The notes: generated from the sequence alone by a model not told the origin. Shown: positions 27,717-36,536, numbered from the stretch's first letter. The stretch: 64,000 bases of DNA from JACCTH01 sp963761985 (GCA_963761985.1 CAVXIT010000001.1:1-64000), one strand, 5' to 3'. Numbers and translations: made by a program.

Positions 27717-28852
27717 GCTGCCTCCGCGTCCGAGTTGGTGATGTCGCCAAGGGCAAGCGAGGCTGCCCGAGCTTCCTGCCGCTCACGGGCCCGGCGAGCT
27801 ACCTCGTAGGCGACGACCGCCGCCAGGATGATGACGCCTTGCATGATCACGACGATCTCCCGGCTGGCGGCTCCGGTGAACTGCAACACCCCGGAGGAAA
27901 TGTCCAGAAACGAAAATATCAAGGCGGCGAGGATGATCCCGGCCGGGTGTTGTCGACCCAGGAGCGCGGCCGCGATCCCGGTGAAGCCCAGCCCTTTAAT
28001 CGGGTTGGAGGGAAAAATCCCGGCATGGTTGACCTCGGTCATGCCGACCAATCCCGCTACGGCTCCCGACAACAGCATCGCGATCACGATCATCCGGCCC
28101 GAAGGGACCCCGCCTACTTGGGCGGCAAAAGGATTGATCCCGGTGGCTCGCAGGTCGAAGCCAAACCGGGTGCGGTTGACGAGGATGTGGTAGCTGAGGC
28201 CCACAAGGACTGCGATCACCAGCATCCCGGTCAACTCCTTTCCTTGCCCGATCTCACGAGTGATGAATTCGAGCGCCGGGTTGAGATCGGGGATCAGGCC
28301 ATCGGCTGGGATCGGGGTCGTCCCCACACGCTGCACACCGGCTTGGATTGCACCCCCCGCCTGCCACGCGACCACCAAATAGGCAACGATTCCAGAGATA
28401 GCGATGGCGTTGAGCATGATCGTCGAAATGACTTCGTTGACGCCACGGGTCACTTTGAGGACACCGGCCAAACCGGAGTAGAGCGCACCCACCGACATCG
28501 CCACCAGCAGAATGAACACAATCCGCAGCGGACCCGGCAAATTGACCATGGCACCGAGGTGGGCTGCCACGATTGCTGCCACGAGGTACTGACCCTCGAC
28601 GCCGATGTTGAAGAGGTTCATCCGAAAACCAATCGCCACCGCCACTCCCGCGATGTAAAGGGGGGTGGCGCGGTTGAGGATGTCCACCATCGTCTCCAGC
28701 CGGCTGGCATGGGCGAGCATGTCGCCGTAAGCAGCCAGCGGGTCGCTTCCCGAAATGAGCAAAACGACCGAGGAAAACGCGATCGCGAAGGCCAAAGCCA
28801 CCAAAGGCGCGGCCAGGGCGAGAAGGATCCGGCGAGGGAGCGAGATGTTCAT
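27713..28852 (-). CDS. BMP-type ABC transporter permease, first subunit
   Basis: This 379-residue membrane protein is of the YufP/NupP type: an N-terminal helix (LLALAAPLVALAFAIAFSSVVLL), then RATPLYIAGVAVAIGFRMNLFNIGVEGQ and LKVTRGVNEVISTIMLNAIA, the usual conserved stretches. The TM core probably has eight to ten helices. Overlaps of 4 bases at both ends couple it to the ATPase and to the second permease. The family imports nucleosides, purines, autoinducer or other small solutes. Confidence 0.92.
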   Translation of the reverse strand: MNISLPRRILLALAAPLVALAFAIAFSSVVLLISGSDPLAAYGDMLAHASRLETMVDILNRATPLYIAGVAVAIGFRMNLFNIGVEGQYLVAAIVAAHLGAMVNLPGPLRIVFILLVAMSVGALYSGLAGVLKVTRGVNEVISTIMLNAIAISGIVAYLVVAWQAGGAIQAGVQRVGTTPIPADGLIPDLNPALEFITREIGQGKELTGMLVIAVLVGLSYHILVNRTRFGFDLRATGINPFAAQVGGVPSGRMIVIAMLLSGAVAGLVGMTEVNHAGIFPSNPIKGLGFTGIAAALLGRQHPAGIILAALIFSFLDISSGVLQFTGAASREIVVIMQGVIILAAVVAYEVARRARERQEARAASLALGDITNSDAEAA

Positions 28853-30369
28853 CCGCTCGCTTCCTTGGCTCCGGTCATATAAGCGCCGAGGTCGCGCGGG
28901 GTCACCGAGGCGGGGTTGAGGGTCGCCACCAGCTTCCCGCGCAGCATCACCACGATGGTGTCAGAAAGGCCGATCAGCTCGTCGAGGTCGGCCGAAATCA
29001 GAAGCGTGGCCATTCCGAGCTTCCGGGCAGCGCGGATGTCGTCCCACACCTCGGCCTGGGCGCCGACATCGATCCCACGGGTGGGATGGGCCGCCAAAAG
29101 GACGATCGGGTTCGCCGTCATCTCCCGTCCGACAATCAGTTTCTGTTGATTACCCCCCGACAAAGCATGGGCCGCGACGTCCACACTCGGGGTGCGCACG
29201 TCGAATTCTTTGCGAACGAGCTCGGTGCGGTCCTTTGACCCCGAACGGTCGATCCAGAAGCCGTTGGCAAACGGCTTTTGTGTCTGGTGGCCGAGGGCGG
29301 TGTTCTCCCACAACGGAGCGGGCAGGAGCAGACCCTCCCGATGACGGTCCTGGGGGATATAGCCAATGCCTGCCTCGCGCCGATCGCGCACCGGGATGTT
29401 GGTGATGTCTTTCCCCATCAAGCTGATCGTTCCCTGATTGGCGAGGCGAGTTCCCAAAATGGCATCAACCAACTCGGCCTGCCCGTTGCCCTCCACGCCG
29501 GCGACGCCGACCACCTCGCCACGCCGGATGTGGAAAGAAACACTGTCGACCAGCACCCGTTCCTCGGCGTCGGTCACGGTGAGACCAGACACTTCGAGTG
29601 CAACCTGATCGGTAACAGTCGACTCCGTTGTTTCCGGCGTCGGCAGCTCGGAGCCCACCATCAATTCGGCTAGATCATGGGCAGTGACCTCGTTGGGCTT
29701 GACCGTTGCCACCGTTTGGCCGTCTCGTAAGACGGTAATCGTGTCGGCGATCGCCAGCACTTCATCGAGTTTGTGATCGATGAATAGGAGGGTGGCGCCG
29801 TCAGCTTTGAGGCCCCGCATGTTCCGAAACAGCTCTTCGACTTCCTGGGGAACGAGCACCGCAGTGGGCTCGTCGAGGATCAGGATCTTGGCGCCGCGGT
29901 ACAGCACCTTGATGATCTCCACTCGCTGGCGTTCCCCCACCTCCAGTTCTTCGACCAGGTCGTCGGCATCGATGGTAAGGCCGTAGGCCTCGCCCACAGT
30001 CTTGAGGTGGGCCCGAGCCGCCTCAAAATCGATCTGGCCTAGCGCTTTGGTGGGCTCGGCGCCGAGGATCACGTTCTCGAGGACAGTAAGTTGATCGGCC
30101 AGCATGAAGTGCTGATGAACCATCCCGATGCCAGCAGCGATGGCTTCGGTGGGTGAGGCGAATCGAACTTCCTGGCCGCGCACCTTCATCGTCCCTGCGT
30201 CGGCTTGCTGCATCCCGTAAAGGATCTTCATCAGGGTCGACTTGCCGGCGCCGTTCTCACCACAGATCGCGTGGATCTCGCCGTCCTCGACGCTGAGACT
30301 GACGCGGTCGTTGGCGATGACGCCGGGGAAACGTTTGGTTATGTCATCCAGTTCGATGGCTTTCGCCAC
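28849..30369 (-). CDS. BMP-type ABC transporter ATPase (two nucleotide-binding domains)
   Basis: This protein of about 506 residues has two fused ABC domains, as in YufO and RbsA. Domain 1 has Walker A GENGAGKSTLMK near residue 37. Domain 2 has the degenerate GVEGNGQAEL in place of Walker A and a signature ALSGGNQQKLIVGRE. Two adjacent GTG codons can start it. The second (30369) sits six bases after GGAGG, a better distance than the first (30372). It directly follows the bmp-gene terminator, so it depends on read-through or on its own weak signal. Confidence 0.92.
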   Translation of the reverse strand: MAKAIELDDITKRFPGVIANDRVSLSVEDGEIHAICGENGAGKSTLMKILYGMQQADAGTMKVRGQEVRFASPTEAIAAGIGMVHQHFMLADQLTVLENVILGAEPTKALGQIDFEAARAHLKTVGEAYGLTIDADDLVEELEVGERQRVEIIKVLYRGAKILILDEPTAVLVPQEVEELFRNMRGLKADGATLLFIDHKLDEVLAIADTITVLRDGQTVATVKPNEVTAHDLAELMVGSELPTPETTESTVTDQVALEVSGLTVTDAEERVLVDSVSFHIRRGEVVGVAGVEGNGQAELVDAILGTRLANQGTISLMGKDITNIPVRDRREAGIGYIPQDRHREGLLLPAPLWENTALGHQTQKPFANGFWIDRSGSKDRTELVRKEFDVRTPSVDVAAHALSGGNQQKLIVGREMTANPIVLLAAHPTRGIDVGAQAEVWDDIRAARKLGMATLLISADLDELIGLSDTIVVMLRGKLVATLNPASVTPRDLGAYMTGAKEASG

Positions 30370-30385
30370 CACATTCCTCCAGAAA

Positions 30386-30425
30386 AAGCGAGCGGGACCG
30401 GACGATAGGCCGGTCCCGCTCGCTT
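30386..30425 (-). terminator. Intrinsic terminator/attenuator between binding protein and ATPase genes
   Basis: A perfect 16-base stem (30386-30401 with 30410-30425) with an 8-base loop is followed on the minus strand by five T. It lies 23 bases after the binding-protein stop and just before the GGAGG of the ATPase gene. It should stop most transcripts after the binding protein and let a fraction reach the permease and P450 genes. Confidence 0.85.
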
Positions 30426-30448
30426 CTGTCGTTTCTAGCGGATTTCGA

Positions 30449-31630
30449 TTACGCCTCGGCCGGATCTGTCGGGACGACGATGTCGCCGGCGATGATCTGG
30501 GCCTTGAAGTCCTCCAATTGATCCACGATGTCGTCAACAAAGCCGCCGGAGGTCGAGTAGCCCACCCCATCGACCGAGAGGTCGTAGCGGGTCTCGCCAC
30601 CAGCGAAGGTTCCATCACACACCGAGGAAATAGCTTGGTAGACGCCGTTGTCGACCCGCTTCAGCATCGAGGTGAGGATGAACTCCTGCACTGCCGGATC
30701 GGAGGTGTTGTACTGGTCGGAGTCGACGCCGATGGCCCACACCTTTGCCCCGGAGACGTCGCTCTGCTCGCGAGCCGCCTCAAAGAGGCCCGCACCCGAG
30801 CCACCTGCTGCGTGGTAAACGATGTCTGCCCCGCCGTCGTACATCGCCAGGGCGGTGTCACGAGCTTGGTCAGGAGCGTTGAAGCCGTCGAAGTCGGGGG
30901 CGGCGGTGAGGTACTCGGAGAGGATTTCGATGTCGGGGTTGACTGCTCGAGCTCCGGCCATGTAGCCAGCCTCGAAACGCTCGATCAAACCACCGACGCC
31001 GCTAACTCCGCCGATGAACCCGACGGTTCCGGTCTGGGACTTGAGGGCGGCAGCAGCGCCGACCAGGAACGATCCCTGCTCCTCGGTAAACACGATTCCA
31101 CCGATGTTGTCTCCATAGGGAGCCGGCGGATCCACGGTGAAGTCGATCATCGACGAGTCGACCACGGCGAAGCTGGTGTCGGGGTTCTCAGCACCGACCG
31201 CGGCAGCGTCTCCCTCGAACAGGAAGCCCACCGCTATCACGAGGTCGCTGCTCTCGGCCGCTAGTTGGAGCAACTCGGCCCGGTTAGAGCCGTCGTCATT
31301 GGGAGAGGCCTCGGTGAAGGTGATCCCGAGCTCGTCGGCGGCTCGTTCGAGCCCCGCAGCGGCGGAGTCGTTGAAGGACTGGTCGCCCCGACCTCCGATA
31401 TCGAAGACCAGACCGACGGAAGCGTCGCAGGCCCCGGCGGCAGCGCCCGCGGTGGTCGAGGTGTCGCCCGCGGTGGTCGTCACGTCACCCGCGGTAGTGG
31501 TGACGTCGCCCGCGGTGGTTTGGGTGGTTGTTCCAACTGTGGTTGTGGTGGCGGTGCCACCTTCTCCACAGGCTGCAAGCACCAGCATTGCGACCGCCAG
31601 GAGCGATAGCACGCGTAGGTGTTGTTTCAC
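30449..31630 (-). CDS. BMP-family substrate-binding lipoprotein
   Basis: This 393-residue protein has a signal with lipobox LVLAAC near residue 21, then a Thr/Ala/Gly-rich linker (about 25-65) with TTAGDVT repeats, and then a Bmp domain (PF02608 type) starting at DASVGLVFDIGGRGDQSFNDSAAAG. The GYMAGARAVNP and HAAGGSGAGLFEAA stretches are typical of nucleoside-binding BMP/PnrA proteins, where the aromatic and Asp residues near the start stack on a base. It feeds the importer encoded downstream. GTG 31630 follows a good ribosome site (GGAAGGA). The ligand is unproven. Confidence 0.92.
   Translation of the reverse strand: MKQHLRVLSLLAVAMLVLAACGEGGTATTTTVGTTTQTTAGDVTTTAGDVTTTAGDTSTTAGAAAGACDASVGLVFDIGGRGDQSFNDSAAAGLERAADELGITFTEASPNDDGSNRAELLQLAAESSDLVIAVGFLFEGDAAAVGAENPDTSFAVVDSSMIDFTVDPPAPYGDNIGGIVFTEEQGSFLVGAAAALKSQTGTVGFIGGVSGVGGLIERFEAGYMAGARAVNPDIEILSEYLTAAPDFDGFNAPDQARDTALAMYDGGADIVYHAAGGSGAGLFEAAREQSDVSGAKVWAIGVDSDQYNTSDPAVQEFILTSMLKRVDNGVYQAISSVCDGTFAGGETRYDLSVDGVGYSTSGGFVDDIVDQLEDFKAQIIAGDIVVPTDPAEA
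31443..31525 (-). repeat. 21-base tandem repeat in the BMP lipoprotein linker
   Basis: Three units of 21 bases (31463, 31484 and 31505 onward), plus a partial fourth, encode the TTAGDVT repeat of the extracellular linker. Units differ at a few third positions. Copy number could vary between strains, changing linker length. Confidence 0.75.
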
Positions 31631-31693
31631 TGTTTTTTTCCTTCCAAGTGGATAAATCGGCGGCGGAACCCGCCGGGCGCCAGATTAGCCAAA

Positions 31694-31713
31694 CCGCGAA
31701 CCCTGGGTTCGTG
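31694..31713. promoter_or_regulatory. Inverted repeat in the gap before the BMP gene
   Basis: CGAACCC and GGGTTCG face each other around one base, with three further pairings outside. The dyad lies between the carbonic anhydrase stop and the bmp start, about 65 bases before the latter. It could be an operator for the importer operon or a weak terminator for the anhydrase. No T-run follows. Confidence 0.35.
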
Positions 31714-31756
31714 GCGGGGCACAACACCTTCTCCAGCCCACAGAACGGTCAAACGG

Positions 31757-32254
31757 CTAAAACTTCTGGTCGAGAAGCCCGCTGTCGACGTCGTAGATGA
31801 ATCCGCCAACAGCCACTGAGTCGGGGATGAGGGGATGCGAGCGAACCTTGTCACAGTCTTCTTGGAGGCTTGCTAGCTGGTCATCGACGACATGAAACCG
31901 CTGGAAGGACACATCCTGGCCACTCGACTCGCTGACCAGGGCCCGGAGCTCATCCTCAGTATTCGCGGCCATCGCACATCGAGTATGAGGAATGATCAGG
32001 ATCCGCTCGACGCCGAGCACGTGCACTCCGAGGACCAGAGCCTCGAGCGCAGTCGCAGTTACTCGTCCGCCCGGGTTGCGAAGAATTTTGGCGTCTCCCG
32101 GTTGAAGCCCGAGCATCTGTAGAGGAACGATGCGCGAGTCCATGCATGTGACGATCGCCACCCCGGCGTGTGCCACACCGTCGAAGTCGCCCAACTCGAA
32201 GTCGCGCGCAAATACCCGATTGGCCGCGAGGAGGTCGTCGAAAGAGCCGTCTAT
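31757..32254 (-). CDS. Beta-class carbonic anhydrase (start codon unclear)
   Basis: The enzyme interconverts CO2 and bicarbonate. The zinc ligands are visible: the Cys in TCMDSR, and the His and Cys in PHTRC. About 165 residues fit the short mycobacterial Rv1284 type. The conserved N-terminal helix (FDDLLAANRVFARDFELG) lies upstream of the first normal start, a TTG at 32194, so the true start must be higher. In that frame only an ATA at 32254 fits, overlapping the clpC TAG stop as ATAG. Either a rare ATA start or a one-base error (ATG to ATA) explains this. No other start was found. Confidence 0.8.
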   Translation of the reverse strand: MDGSFDDLLAANRVFARDFELGDFDGVAHAGVAIVTCMDSRIVPLQMLGLQPGDAKILRNPGGRVTATALEALVLGVHVLGVERILIIPHTRCAMAANTEDELRALVSESSGQDVSFQRFHVVDDQLASLQEDCDKVRSHPLIPDSVAVGGFIYDVDSGLLDQKF

Positions 32255-34749
32255 GCGGATTCGGAAACCGGAACTGGCGGGATCGGCGCGGCCTCGACCG
32301 ATTCGAAGACCAGCTCGTTGAGGTCTTCGTCGACTGTGACCAGCACTGTCGAGCCAGCCTTGAACTCGCTAAGGAGGACTCGCTCGGACAAGGGGTCCTC
32401 AAGGAGGCGCTGGATCGCCCGGCGGAGAGGACGGGCACCCATCTCCCGGTCGTAGCCCTTCGTTGCCAGGAAGCCCTTGGCATCGTCGGTCAGAACGAGG
32501 TCGAGGGCCTGGCTGGAAAGCTGGGTGCGGACCCGGACGAGCATGAGATCGACGATCGACTTGATCTCCTCGGCCGTCAGCTCATGGAACACGATGATCT
32601 CGTCCAGCCGGTTGATGAACTCGGGTCGGAAATGCTTCTTTAGTTCGTCGGTGACCTTGTCCTTCATCGCCTCATAAGTGACGTCGTCGCCGTCGGTGTG
32701 GAACCCCACGGATTTCTTGCGCAGATCGCGGGTTCCGAGGTTGGAGGTCATGATGATGACTGTGTTCTTGAAATCGACGGTGCGCCCCTGGGCATCGGTA
32801 AGCCGACCGTCCTCCAGAATCTGCAGCAGAGTATTGAAGACGTCGGGATGGGCCTTTTCGATCTCGTCGAAGAGGACCACCGAGAAGGGCTTGCGGCGGA
32901 CCGCCTCCGTGAGCTGGCCACCCTCGTCGTACCCGACGTAGCCGGGCGGCGAACCCACCAGCCGGCTGACGGTGTGCTTCTCCATGTACTCGGACATGTC
33001 GAGTTGGATCAAGGCGTCTTCATTGCCAAACAAGAACGCGGCGAGGGCTTTGGCGGTTTCGGTTTTGCCCACCCCGGAAGGTCCGAGGAAAATGAACGAT
33101 CCCGAGGGCCGTTTGGGATCCTTAAGGCCCGCCCGGGTGCGACGAATGGCCTTCGAGACAGCGACGATCGCGTCGTGCTGCCCGACGATCCGCTCATGGA
33201 GCTCGGACTCCATGTTCACCAGCCGCGCCGTCTCTTCTTCGGTGAGACGGTGGACGGGAATGCCGGTCCACTGGGCGAGAACCTGGGCGATCTCCTCCTC
33301 GTCGATGACCCAACCCGCATCGCTGCCGGAATCCTTCAGCGATTGCTCGCGCTCGACGCGGTCGGCGATGAGGTTCCGCTCCTGGTCTCGCAATTGCGCG
33401 GCTCGCTCGTATTGCTGGGACGTGGCGGCCTCGCTCTTCTGACGACGGACATCGGTGACCTTCTTGTCGATCTCGGCCAGATCGGGATCGCTCGAAGACC
33501 GATAGATCCGCATCCGGCTTCCAGCTTCATCGATGAGGTCAATGGCTTTGTCGGGGAGGTGGCGGTCGGAGATGTAGCGATCCGCGAGGTTGGCAGCCGA
33601 GACGATTGCCGCGTCAGTGAAACGAACCGAGTGGTGGCTCTCGTAGCGATCCTTGAGCCCCATCAAAATCTGAATGGTGTCCGTTACGGAGGGCTCATCG
33701 ACATGGACCGGCTGGAACCGTCGTTCCAATGCGGAATCCTTCTCGAGGTATTTGCGATATTCCTCGAGGGTCGTGGCACCAATCGTCTGCAACTCGCCGC
33801 GGGCGAGCATCGGCTTCAGGATCGAGGCTGCGTCAATCGCGCCCTCGGCCGCGCCGGCTCCGACGAGGGTATGGATCTCGTCGATGAAAAGGATGATGTC
33901 GCCCCGGGTGCGGACCTCTTTCAGCACTTTCTTGATCCGCTCTTCGAAGTCGCCGCGATAGCGCGATCCCGCTACCAACGCTCCGAGGTCGAGGGTGTAG
34001 AGCTGACGGTTGTGAAGCGTGTCGGGCACCTCGTTGGTGACGATCCGCTGGGCAAGGCCCTCGACGATGGCGGTCTTACCGACTCCCGGCTCGCCGATGA
34101 GCACGGGGTTGTTCTTGGTTCGCCGGGAGAGGATCTGCATCACCCGTTCGATCTCACGGGTCCGACCGATCACCGGGTCGAGCTTGCGCTCGCGAGCCAG
34201 CTGGGTGTAGTTGCGGCCGAACTGATCGAGGACCGTCGAACCGGACGCAGACTGCTCGCCCCGGGAGCCGGCGCTCGAGCCGGAGCTCGCGGGTGGTTGA
34301 TCCTCGCTTCCGCCGGCGCCATTGAGCAGCTGGATGACCGAATGCCTCACCTTGCTGAGCTCGGCACCCATCTTTTGGAGAACTTGGGCAGCGACCCCTT
34401 CGCCTTCGCGGATGAGACCCAAAAGAATGTGCTCGGTGCCGATGTAGTTGTGACCGAGCTGGAGCGCCTCACGTAATGAAAGCTCGAGAACCTTCTTCGC
34501 CCGCGGTGTGAACGGGATGTGTCCGCTGGGAGCCTGCGTACCACGACCGATGATCTCGACTACCTGGTCGCGCACTCCGACAAGATTGATGCCCATGCCT
34601 TCGAGGGCGCGGGCGGCAATTCCTTCGCCTTCGTTTAGTAGGCCGAGAAGAATGTGCTCGGTGCCGATGTAGCTGTGATTGAGTAGACGCGCTTCTTCCT
34701 GGGCAAGGACCACGACTCTGCGTGCCCTGTCGGTGAAACGCTCGAACAC
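32251..34749 (-). CDS. clpC: ATP-dependent Clp protease ATP-binding subunit ClpC
   Basis: This 832-residue AAA+ unfoldase feeds substrates to ClpP. It has the double N-terminal domain (ARRVVVLAQEEARLLNHSYIGTEH and the matching repeat near residue 95), ATPase 1 with GEPGVGKTAIVEG near residue 210, a UVR-type middle segment (about 415-450), and ATPase 2 with GPSGVGKTETAKAL near residue 540. It ends soon after the second small domain. It starts at GTG 34749 with AGGAG upstream. It is the last gene before a divergent promoter region. Confidence 0.97.
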   Translation of the reverse strand: MFERFTDRARRVVVLAQEEARLLNHSYIGTEHILLGLLNEGEGIAARALEGMGINLVGVRDQVVEIIGRGTQAPSGHIPFTPRAKKVLELSLREALQLGHNYIGTEHILLGLIREGEGVAAQVLQKMGAELSKVRHSVIQLLNGAGGSEDQPPASSGSSAGSRGEQSASGSTVLDQFGRNYTQLARERKLDPVIGRTREIERVMQILSRRTKNNPVLIGEPGVGKTAIVEGLAQRIVTNEVPDTLHNRQLYTLDLGALVAGSRYRGDFEERIKKVLKEVRTRGDIILFIDEIHTLVGAGAAEGAIDAASILKPMLARGELQTIGATTLEEYRKYLEKDSALERRFQPVHVDEPSVTDTIQILMGLKDRYESHHSVRFTDAAIVSAANLADRYISDRHLPDKAIDLIDEAGSRMRIYRSSSDPDLAEIDKKVTDVRRQKSEAATSQQYERAAQLRDQERNLIADRVEREQSLKDSGSDAGWVIDEEEIAQVLAQWTGIPVHRLTEEETARLVNMESELHERIVGQHDAIVAVSKAIRRTRAGLKDPKRPSGSFIFLGPSGVGKTETAKALAAFLFGNEDALIQLDMSEYMEKHTVSRLVGSPPGYVGYDEGGQLTEAVRRKPFSVVLFDEIEKAHPDVFNTLLQILEDGRLTDAQGRTVDFKNTVIIMTSNLGTRDLRKKSVGFHTDGDDVTYEAMKDKVTDELKKHFRPEFINRLDEIIVFHELTAEEIKSIVDLMLVRVRTQLSSQALDLVLTDDAKGFLATKGYDREMGARPLRRAIQRLLEDPLSERVLLSEFKAGSTVLVTVDEDLNELVFESVEAAPIPPVPVSESA

Positions 34750-34796
34750 TTCTCGCTAACTCCTGACTGACGACCCCACCTGGCGGGGATGTAGCG

Positions 34797-34802
34797 ATTA
34801 TA
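34797..34802 (-). promoter_or_regulatory. -10 element for clpC
   Basis: On the minus strand this reads TATAAT, an exact consensus, 48 bases before the clpC GTG. No good -35 lies at 17 bases (GGTGTT or AGGTGT), which would suit a factor-assisted or extended promoter. Confidence 0.6.
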
Positions 34803-34873
34803 TCGGCCGGCATCCCTAACACCTTGTGACCAACCTGAGGACATCCGTCCGGGTCACTCCTAATTGGTAAAGA

Positions 34874-34896
34874 ATGATCCGATCGCCTCGGATCAT
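34874..34896. promoter_or_regulatory. Perfect inverted repeat in the clpC/polyprenyl synthase gap
   Basis: ATGATCCGA and its complement (9 bases each) enclose TCGCC. It lies between the clpC -10 and the start of the divergent polyprenyl synthase gene. It does not match the HspR (HAIR) or ClgR operators I know, and no T-run follows, so an operator for an unknown regulator is as likely as a hairpin. Confidence 0.5.
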
Positions 34897-34965
34897 GCGA
34901 AGCCGGTAGGACCGAATCCTGGTCTTCCTGGCGGTATGTGGAACCCCGGCGTTTACCATTGGCAC

Positions 34966-35970
34966 GTGCACGACCTGAGCGTCCTGGTGCCGCTCCCTCA
35001 TGTCTGGGATCGAATGGCCACGGTCGAAGGTCGCTTGCTCGAGGTCACCAACGCCGATGACCCATATCTGACCAAGATCTTTCAGCATTTGCTGGTGGCG
35101 GGCGGCAAGCGCTTCCGTCCGCTGCTTGCGCTCCTCGCCGCCGAATTTGGCACCTCGACCGAGCCACAAAATCGGCGGCCGGTCGAAGCCGGGGTGGCCG
35201 TCGAGCTGATCCACGTCGGCAGCCTCTACCACGACGACGTGATCGACGAGTCGGACACGCGGCGAGGTGCTCCGTCCGCCAACGCCAACTGGACCAACAC
35301 CGTCGCCATCCTGGCGGGAGACTTTCTCCTGGCCAAGGCCTCGGAAGTGGCCGCGACCTACCTTTCGCAAGAGGCGGTCCGGCTGCTCGCCGTTACCTAT
35401 GCGGAGCTGGTGGTCGGGCAGAGTCGAGAGCTGCAGCTGGTCGACTCGCTGCAACACTCCACCTCCGAATACGAACGAGTGATCGGCGGCAAGACAGCGT
35501 CGTTGATCCGAACTTCGGCCCGACTAGGAGCAATGGCCGCCGACGCCGAACCAGATGTCGTCGAAACTCTCACCGACTGGGCGTGGGAACTGGGAATGGT
35601 CTTTCAGTTGAGCGACGATGCTCTTGACCTCGTCGCCAACGAGACGATTCTCGGGAAGCCGGCTGGCTCTGATATCAGGGAAGGCACCTTCACGCTTCCG
35701 GTCCTGGCTGCGATCGCAGCTCCCGACGGGGAGCGCCTACGTCAACTGCTCGATCGCCCTCGACCATACGACGAGGAGGTTGTGACGAAAGCGATCGAGC
35801 ACCTTCGCAACGGAGGTTGGATCGATCAGGCAATCGATGCCGCGCTCTCCCGCACCCATCGCGCCCAAAGGCTGCTGAAGTCACTACCGGATGTGCCCGC
35901 CCGTCAGATCCTGGTCGACCTGGGCAGCTATCTAGTTAACCGCGTCGGAGAGGCGAGAGAACAGATCTAG
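34966..35970 (+). CDS. Polyprenyl diphosphate synthase (trans-isoprenyl)
   Basis: This protein of about 334 residues is a class I trans-isoprenyl diphosphate synthase. It elongates an allylic diphosphate with IPP. It has the first aspartate-rich motif DDVIDESDTRR, the lysine and arginine of GGKRFRP, and the second aspartate-rich motif LSDDALDL. The bulk before the first motif suggests a longer-chain product, such as a menaquinone side chain, but chain length cannot be read safely. GTG 34966 starts the conserved part; a TTG at 34864 would add 34 non-conserved residues. Its stop overlaps the convergent GGDEF gene by 4 bases. Confidence 0.88.
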   Translation: MHDLSVLVPLPHVWDRMATVEGRLLEVTNADDPYLTKIFQHLLVAGGKRFRPLLALLAAEFGTSTEPQNRRPVEAGVAVELIHVGSLYHDDVIDESDTRRGAPSANANWTNTVAILAGDFLLAKASEVAATYLSQEAVRLLAVTYAELVVGQSRELQLVDSLQHSTSEYERVIGGKTASLIRTSARLGAMAADAEPDVVETLTDWAWELGMVFQLSDDALDLVANETILGKPAGSDIREGTFTLPVLAAIAAPDGERLRQLLDRPRPYDEEVVTKAIEHLRNGGWIDQAIDAALSRTHRAQRLLKSLPDVPARQILVDLGSYLVNRVGEAREQI

Positions 35971-36536
35971 ACGTCGGCGAAGTTGGGAATTTCCGACTCC
36001 GCCTCCTTGGCCGCCTCCACCGCGGCATTCAGATAGTCCTCCGGCTGCGCGCCATCGCCGTCGACCGCCACGACCAAGCCGAACTTGATCTCCGATGTGA
36101 TCATTGGATCCGCGATCGCATGCCTGAGGGTGGTTCGCACCCGAGACACGACCGTGGGAGCGCCGTGGCGATGGAACTCGCGGAGGACAACGACAAAGGT
36201 CGTCGCATCCAGTCGTCCCATGTCGTCGACCGCGCGCCCGGCGTCCGAAAGCGCGATCGACACCAAGCGGGCCACGTTGGAAGACTCCTCCGCGGAGAGC
36301 CGCTCAATGCCGGGGATGACAACCGCCATCACCCCGAAGGGCTCCCTCCGCCGGTTCCACCACGCCCAGGCGCGCCGGATTGCTTCGATCGTTCCGTTCC
36401 GATTGAGAAGACCGGTGTCGAGGTCCACGGGCAGGAACGCGTCGACAAAATTGCGTAGACGCGAGATCTCCTCGTCCTTCGCCGCGATCAGGGCGAGGAG
36501 CCCGGAAACATCAGTAACTGGGCGCTCTTCCACCAT
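35967..36536 (-). CDS. Degenerate GGDEF-domain protein
   Basis: This 189-residue protein has a short helical start (residues 10-35, possibly a coiled coil) and then a domain with the outline of diguanylate cyclase: DTGLLNRNGTIEAIRRAW, a middle VARLVSIALSDAGRAVDDMGRLDATTFVVVL and a late strand. The signature GG[DE]EF is replaced by RLDAT, so cyclase activity is unlikely. It may bind a nucleotide or act as a protein partner. It stands in a gap between lysS and the polyprenyl synthase gene, in the lysS direction. Confidence 0.65.
   Translation of the reverse strand: MVEERPVTDVSGLLALIAAKDEEISRLRNFVDAFLPVDLDTGLLNRNGTIEAIRRAWAWWNRRREPFGVMAVVIPGIERLSAEESSNVARLVSIALSDAGRAVDDMGRLDATTFVVVLREFHRHGAPTVVSRVRTTLRHAIADPMITSEIKFGLVVAVDGDGAQPEDYLNAAVEAAKEAESEIPNFADV

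Noticed and set aside
27257..28882. 541-codon plus-strand frame antisense to the two permease genes
   Set aside because: The composition is His/Arg/Asp-rich and typical of antisense shadow frames; no domain was recognised.
32698..34476. 592-codon plus-strand frame antisense to clpC
   Set aside because: It is the mirror of a strong, conserved gene in a high-GC genome. No domain or ribosome site is visible.
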